From contig LSSK01000389.1 of assembly GCA_001969505.1 (NCBI GenBank), forward strand, positions 1 through 61,146: DNA of 61,146 nt. The letters run 5' to 3'. The notes beneath the pieces were generated by a model. It was not told the origin of the DNA, ran no database searches, and saw only the letters and a list, made by a program, of their open reading frames with translations. The position numbers were made by a program, and so were the translations under genes. This document shows, one piece after another, positions 58,294 through 61,146 of the stretch; position 1 is the first letter of the stretch; each line of letters opens with the position of its first letter. Source of the DNA: Zancudomyces culisetae. Its lineage: Eukaryota > Kickxellomycota > Harpellomycetes > Harpellales > Legeriomycetaceae.

Positions 58294-59859
58294 ATCTGAT
58301 CCTTATATTTATATAGATGTTTTGTATTTTCTTTTTAAATGAGCCGCCTTGTTTTAGTTTATCCAATCCGGTAGATGGTTAGGAGAGTATTGAGTCTTTT
58401 GTATACAGGAGTTTATATTATTTCGTTCTTTTTTTGCCCTTTAGTTGCTTTGTCAGTTTGCACTAAATCATCATCTAGTCAGTATAAAATCCAAGCTATC
58501 ACAACTCAGAACCACAGTAAAAATACACTTGAATTTAGACACTATTTTTTTTCCTACTAGTGTACTTGTCTTGATTATCACCCTGGTAAATTTAAACTAA
58601 TATTGGAATTGCTGTTATAACGCGATTAATCTTCATCATTCTGAGTCTAAGCAATGTACGGCGACGGGAGCTATTTATACTTTTTTTTTTAAATGATTGG
58701 GGGAATTAGGTTTGGTATTACGAGCGCCAATTCTCGCCTAAAAAATTTTTTTAGATTACTCCCAAGATGGAAATAGGTAATAAGTTTTCCAATCAAGTTT
58801 CAAATGCATATGAAAGCTATTCAAGCTTTGAAAAAGTATGCATTTTTTCTAATATCTAGACCTAAGGTCGGCTTTTATGAGTCATAAGTTGCGGATGTCG
58901 TTAAATAGCAACCCATGAGACCTGCAATATGTATATTTTCATTGATTGTGCCTAATCTTTTCGACAATATTTTGACAGTGTATTCTCTTATTCTTTCATG
59001 TTGGTATCAGAACAGATTTTCATGTCTACTCTGAGTACGTAACAGATGATCAACTATGCCGACTCGCGCAATATTTTTTGCTGTTCCTTTTTATTCACAT
59101 CTCTTTTTTTATCGATTGAATATTATCGCTAGACATCGTTCTCAGTAATAGTGCCAAACTTGAGCCGATGAAATATTATACTGTAGTTGCGATAGGTGTC
59201 ACCAATTATACCTTAAAGTAGCAGCAAACAACATCTATCCTTGATCTTGAAGGTTGAAATTTCTAATGTGTTTTTGGTATCCAAACACCATTTGACCAGA
59301 GCTATTGTGCTTCAAAAAGGGGGCTCAGCTCTCATTCGTCTTTATTTTTTATACGTTTGCCGCCCCAATAAGAAGTGAAGGGGTCCACCCAATACCATAC
59401 TCAGATCTTATACTCGATTATCACAATATCTTAGCTTTGAAAAGCATCCCCATCCACCACACTCAAACAGACTCATGACCAAAAATCGAGTTAAGTTGGT
59501 TTAAATGGGTAACTAAAACCAGTTTAGTGTTGGGTAGCATGCAGAACTCAGTGGCTGGCGTTTAGCTAAGCGCAGCAACATTTTATCAGACAAAAGGCTG
59601 GGTTGGTGGATACTATCATTCAAACCTAATAGCTACATAGCTCGTATTACATTTTATGCTAGTAATAAGGCAAAAATAGCAAATAACTCTAGATCACATG
59701 CTTTGAGTGATTTATAATATGGGAATAAATGTTGGGGCGTAAAAATTATTAGAGATAGGTTGATATAGTAGTAATCATTGGTGTGTTGTACTGTTTCTGG
59801 TTATATTCAAGGCCATTTTTTTTGCCAGGTAATCATTAATTGTGAAATTGTAGGGCAAA

Positions 59860-59945
59860 AGATGGAAAAAAATGGAAAATTGGAGAAAATTGGAAAAAAA
59901 TGAATAATTGGAAAATTGGAAAAATGGAAAATGAGAAAAAAATTT
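59860..59945. repeat. GGAAAATTGG-type short tandem repeat
   Basis: Irregular repeats of GGAAAATTGG, GGAAAAATGG and GGAAAAAAATG, directly next to the dispersed A/T-palindrome copy. Confidence 0.7.
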
Positions 59946-60025
59946 TTTTGCCTTCAGCTGATCTGGCAATCCTGTAATAAAAAAATTTTTTTTAGGTCGC
60001 AAAATCGCCAAAATTAACCTCTGTT
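59930..60025 (-). repeat. dispersed A/T-palindrome repeat, most complete copy
   Basis: On the minus strand: GGCGATTTTGCGACCT, A8, T7, ATTACAGGATTGCCAGATC, AGCTGAAGGC, then a second A7/T7 run and CATTTTCC. Other copies: 12618-12657, 26035-26105 and 58728-58757. Confidence 0.5.
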
Positions 60026-60444
60026 TATCGATCCAACAACCCCAGAAAAGGAAAGTTTAGGAGGATTTGTGGGGCTTGTAAAATTTCCGGGAGATAGCTC
60101 AGGAAATTAGAACTAGTGACAAAATTTTGACTCTTTTTTTTGTATCTAAAATCACCTCAAGAAAAAGGAAAAAAAAGGAACACAAGGTTTCTGAGCCAAC
60201 AATAGTCATAAACGCCTGAATGAATATCATTCCTCTCGGATCACGCTCGATTGGAAAGATAAATTGGATTTTATTCAGCAACAATCTCGGAGTAGTAAAC
60301 AGAGTTGCCATCTCAAGAAGCGTTTGCAGCGGCGTGAGAGTTTTTCAAAGGCACAACAAGACCGAACATCGATATTTTACAAGAACAGAAAAAGCACATT
60401 TTAGCAGTTTCAGCAACATATTGCAAAAAAGTACCAAAAGCAAA

Positions 60445-61146
60445 ATGCCACCAAAGAAAGTAGTCAAGGAAGAAAAAGCACTGTTGGGAAGACCATCAAA
60501 CAACTTGAAGATTGGTGTTGTGGGTCTACCAAATGTGGGGTAAAATTACTTTATTATCTCTACAAAAGAAAATCAGTATAGATAAAATAAGCAATAACAC
60601 AAAGATGTACACGCTAATAGAAAATCAACATTTTTCAATGCCATCACAAATTCAGCCGTCGCTGCAGAGAACTATCCCTTCTGTACCATTGGTAAGTGCA
60701 ATAGAATCTGTAGAAAACAAGACTGCAACTTGTTTGTATTTTTGTATCCGGTTTACTTTTATTTTTGAAAAATCAAAGAAAGAGTAATCATCTTTCAATC
60801 TGTACCGTTGTTGCTTAAATAGAACCCGAAGAGGCACGAGTTGCAGTTCCAGATGAGCGTTTTGACTGGCTTGTGGAGCATTTCAAGCCAAAAAGTACCA
60901 TTCCAGCATTCTTAACTGTGATTGATATCGCAGGTTTGGTAAAGGGAGCTTCAGCAGGAGCAGGGCTTGGAAACAACTTTTTGTCGCACATAAGAAGTGT
61001 TGATGCGATCTTCCACGTAGTTAGAGCATTTTCTGATCCAGATGTAATTCACGTAGAGGGTGAATTGGACCCTGTTAGGGATTTGGAAATAATTCATCAA
61101 GAACTCCGACTTAAGGACATCGAGTTGCTCAAGAAATACATCGATA
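60445..61146 (+). CDS. OLA1: OLA1/YchF Obg-like ATPase (3' partial)
   Basis: Conserved P-loop ATPase of the Obg/YchF family, linked to translation control and stress. Exons seen: 60445-60539, 60621-60691 and 60823 to the window end, in phase; about 163 of ~390 residues. Seen: [15 protein letters not shown] start as in human OLA1 (MPPKK); G1 motif GLPNVGKST split by intron 1; [37 protein letters not shown]3-type [20 protein letters not shown]; and [20 protein letters not shown]. The ATG at 60445 has AAAATGCC context with A at -3. The frame is also open upstream to another ATG at 60220, giving a possible 75-residue extension (see findings). The TGS and C-terminal parts lie outside the window. 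Confidence 0.95.

Larger units (their letters stand above)
58294..60219. other. 1.9-kb intergenic region with repeats
   Basis: No supported gene. A 61-codon frame at 58375-58560 (+) starts with a signal-like hydrophobic stretch but has no family match. Dispersed A/T-palindrome copies lie at about 58728-58757 and 59930-60025, and GGAAAATTGG-type repeats at 59860-59945. Confidence 0.5.

Overview
This window is nuclear DNA of an AT-rich eukaryote, most likely a fungus outside the Dikarya. The fungal signs are an ATP-type PEP carboxykinase, a fungal-type hexose transporter, a Pmp3-family protein, a Mei2-like protein and GPI-type surface proteins. The genes for ARL8, Lunapark and the nucleoporin aladin sit beside them; these are missing or hard to find in the common ascomycete yeasts, so an early-diverging lineage fits best. 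The species cannot be named from the sequence alone. Introns are 54-292 bp with GTAAGT-like donors and TAG or CAG acceptors. Most spliced genes were rebuilt exon by exon, and reading phase agrees across every junction given. There are no operons, phage genes, CRISPR arrays or complete transposons.

Layout. 0-5 kb: RQC2/NEMF (5' end outside the window) converges with a gamma-butyrobetaine/trimethyllysine dioxygenase. 5-10 kb: a partial PEBP-like gene, GID8, and a five-exon Lunapark gene. 10-18 kb: unexplained open frames, four-exon ARL8, an unrecognised nuclear-looking protein, and seven-exon HGH1. 18-29 kb: two intronless genes with strong codon bias, PEP carboxykinase and a hexose transporter, each behind several kilobases of non-coding DNA. 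29-37 kb: tRNA-Ser, seven-exon VPS27 (ESCRT-0), and a multi-exon Mei2-like RNA-binding protein. 37-42 kb: intronless RPB1 with 29 CTD heptads. 42-47 kb: a long AT-rich gap, a tRNA-Glu/initiator tRNA-Met pair only 2 bp apart, and a Pmp3-like gene. 47-58 kb: ULP1, aladin, two small GPI-type secreted proteins, PPCDC (coenzyme A synthesis), and a DHA1/VMAT-like transporter. 60-61 kb: OLA1, cut by the window end.

The genes work in unrelated housekeeping processes: ribosome quality control, carnitine synthesis, the CTLH/GID ubiquitin ligase, ER shape, lysosome/vacuole traffic, eEF2 folding, gluconeogenesis and sugar uptake, ESCRT sorting, meiotic RNA binding, transcription, SUMO processing, the nuclear pore and CoA synthesis. 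PEP carboxykinase and the hexose transporter are plausibly opposed in carbon control, and GID complexes degrade gluconeogenic enzymes in yeast, but nothing here proves a functional cluster. The features most worth a second look are the dimeric tRNA pair, an in-frame mitochondrial-like extension upstream of OLA1, a small dispersed A/T-palindrome repeat, a purine-to-pyrimidine switch inside several long genes, and orphan open frames near 10 kb.
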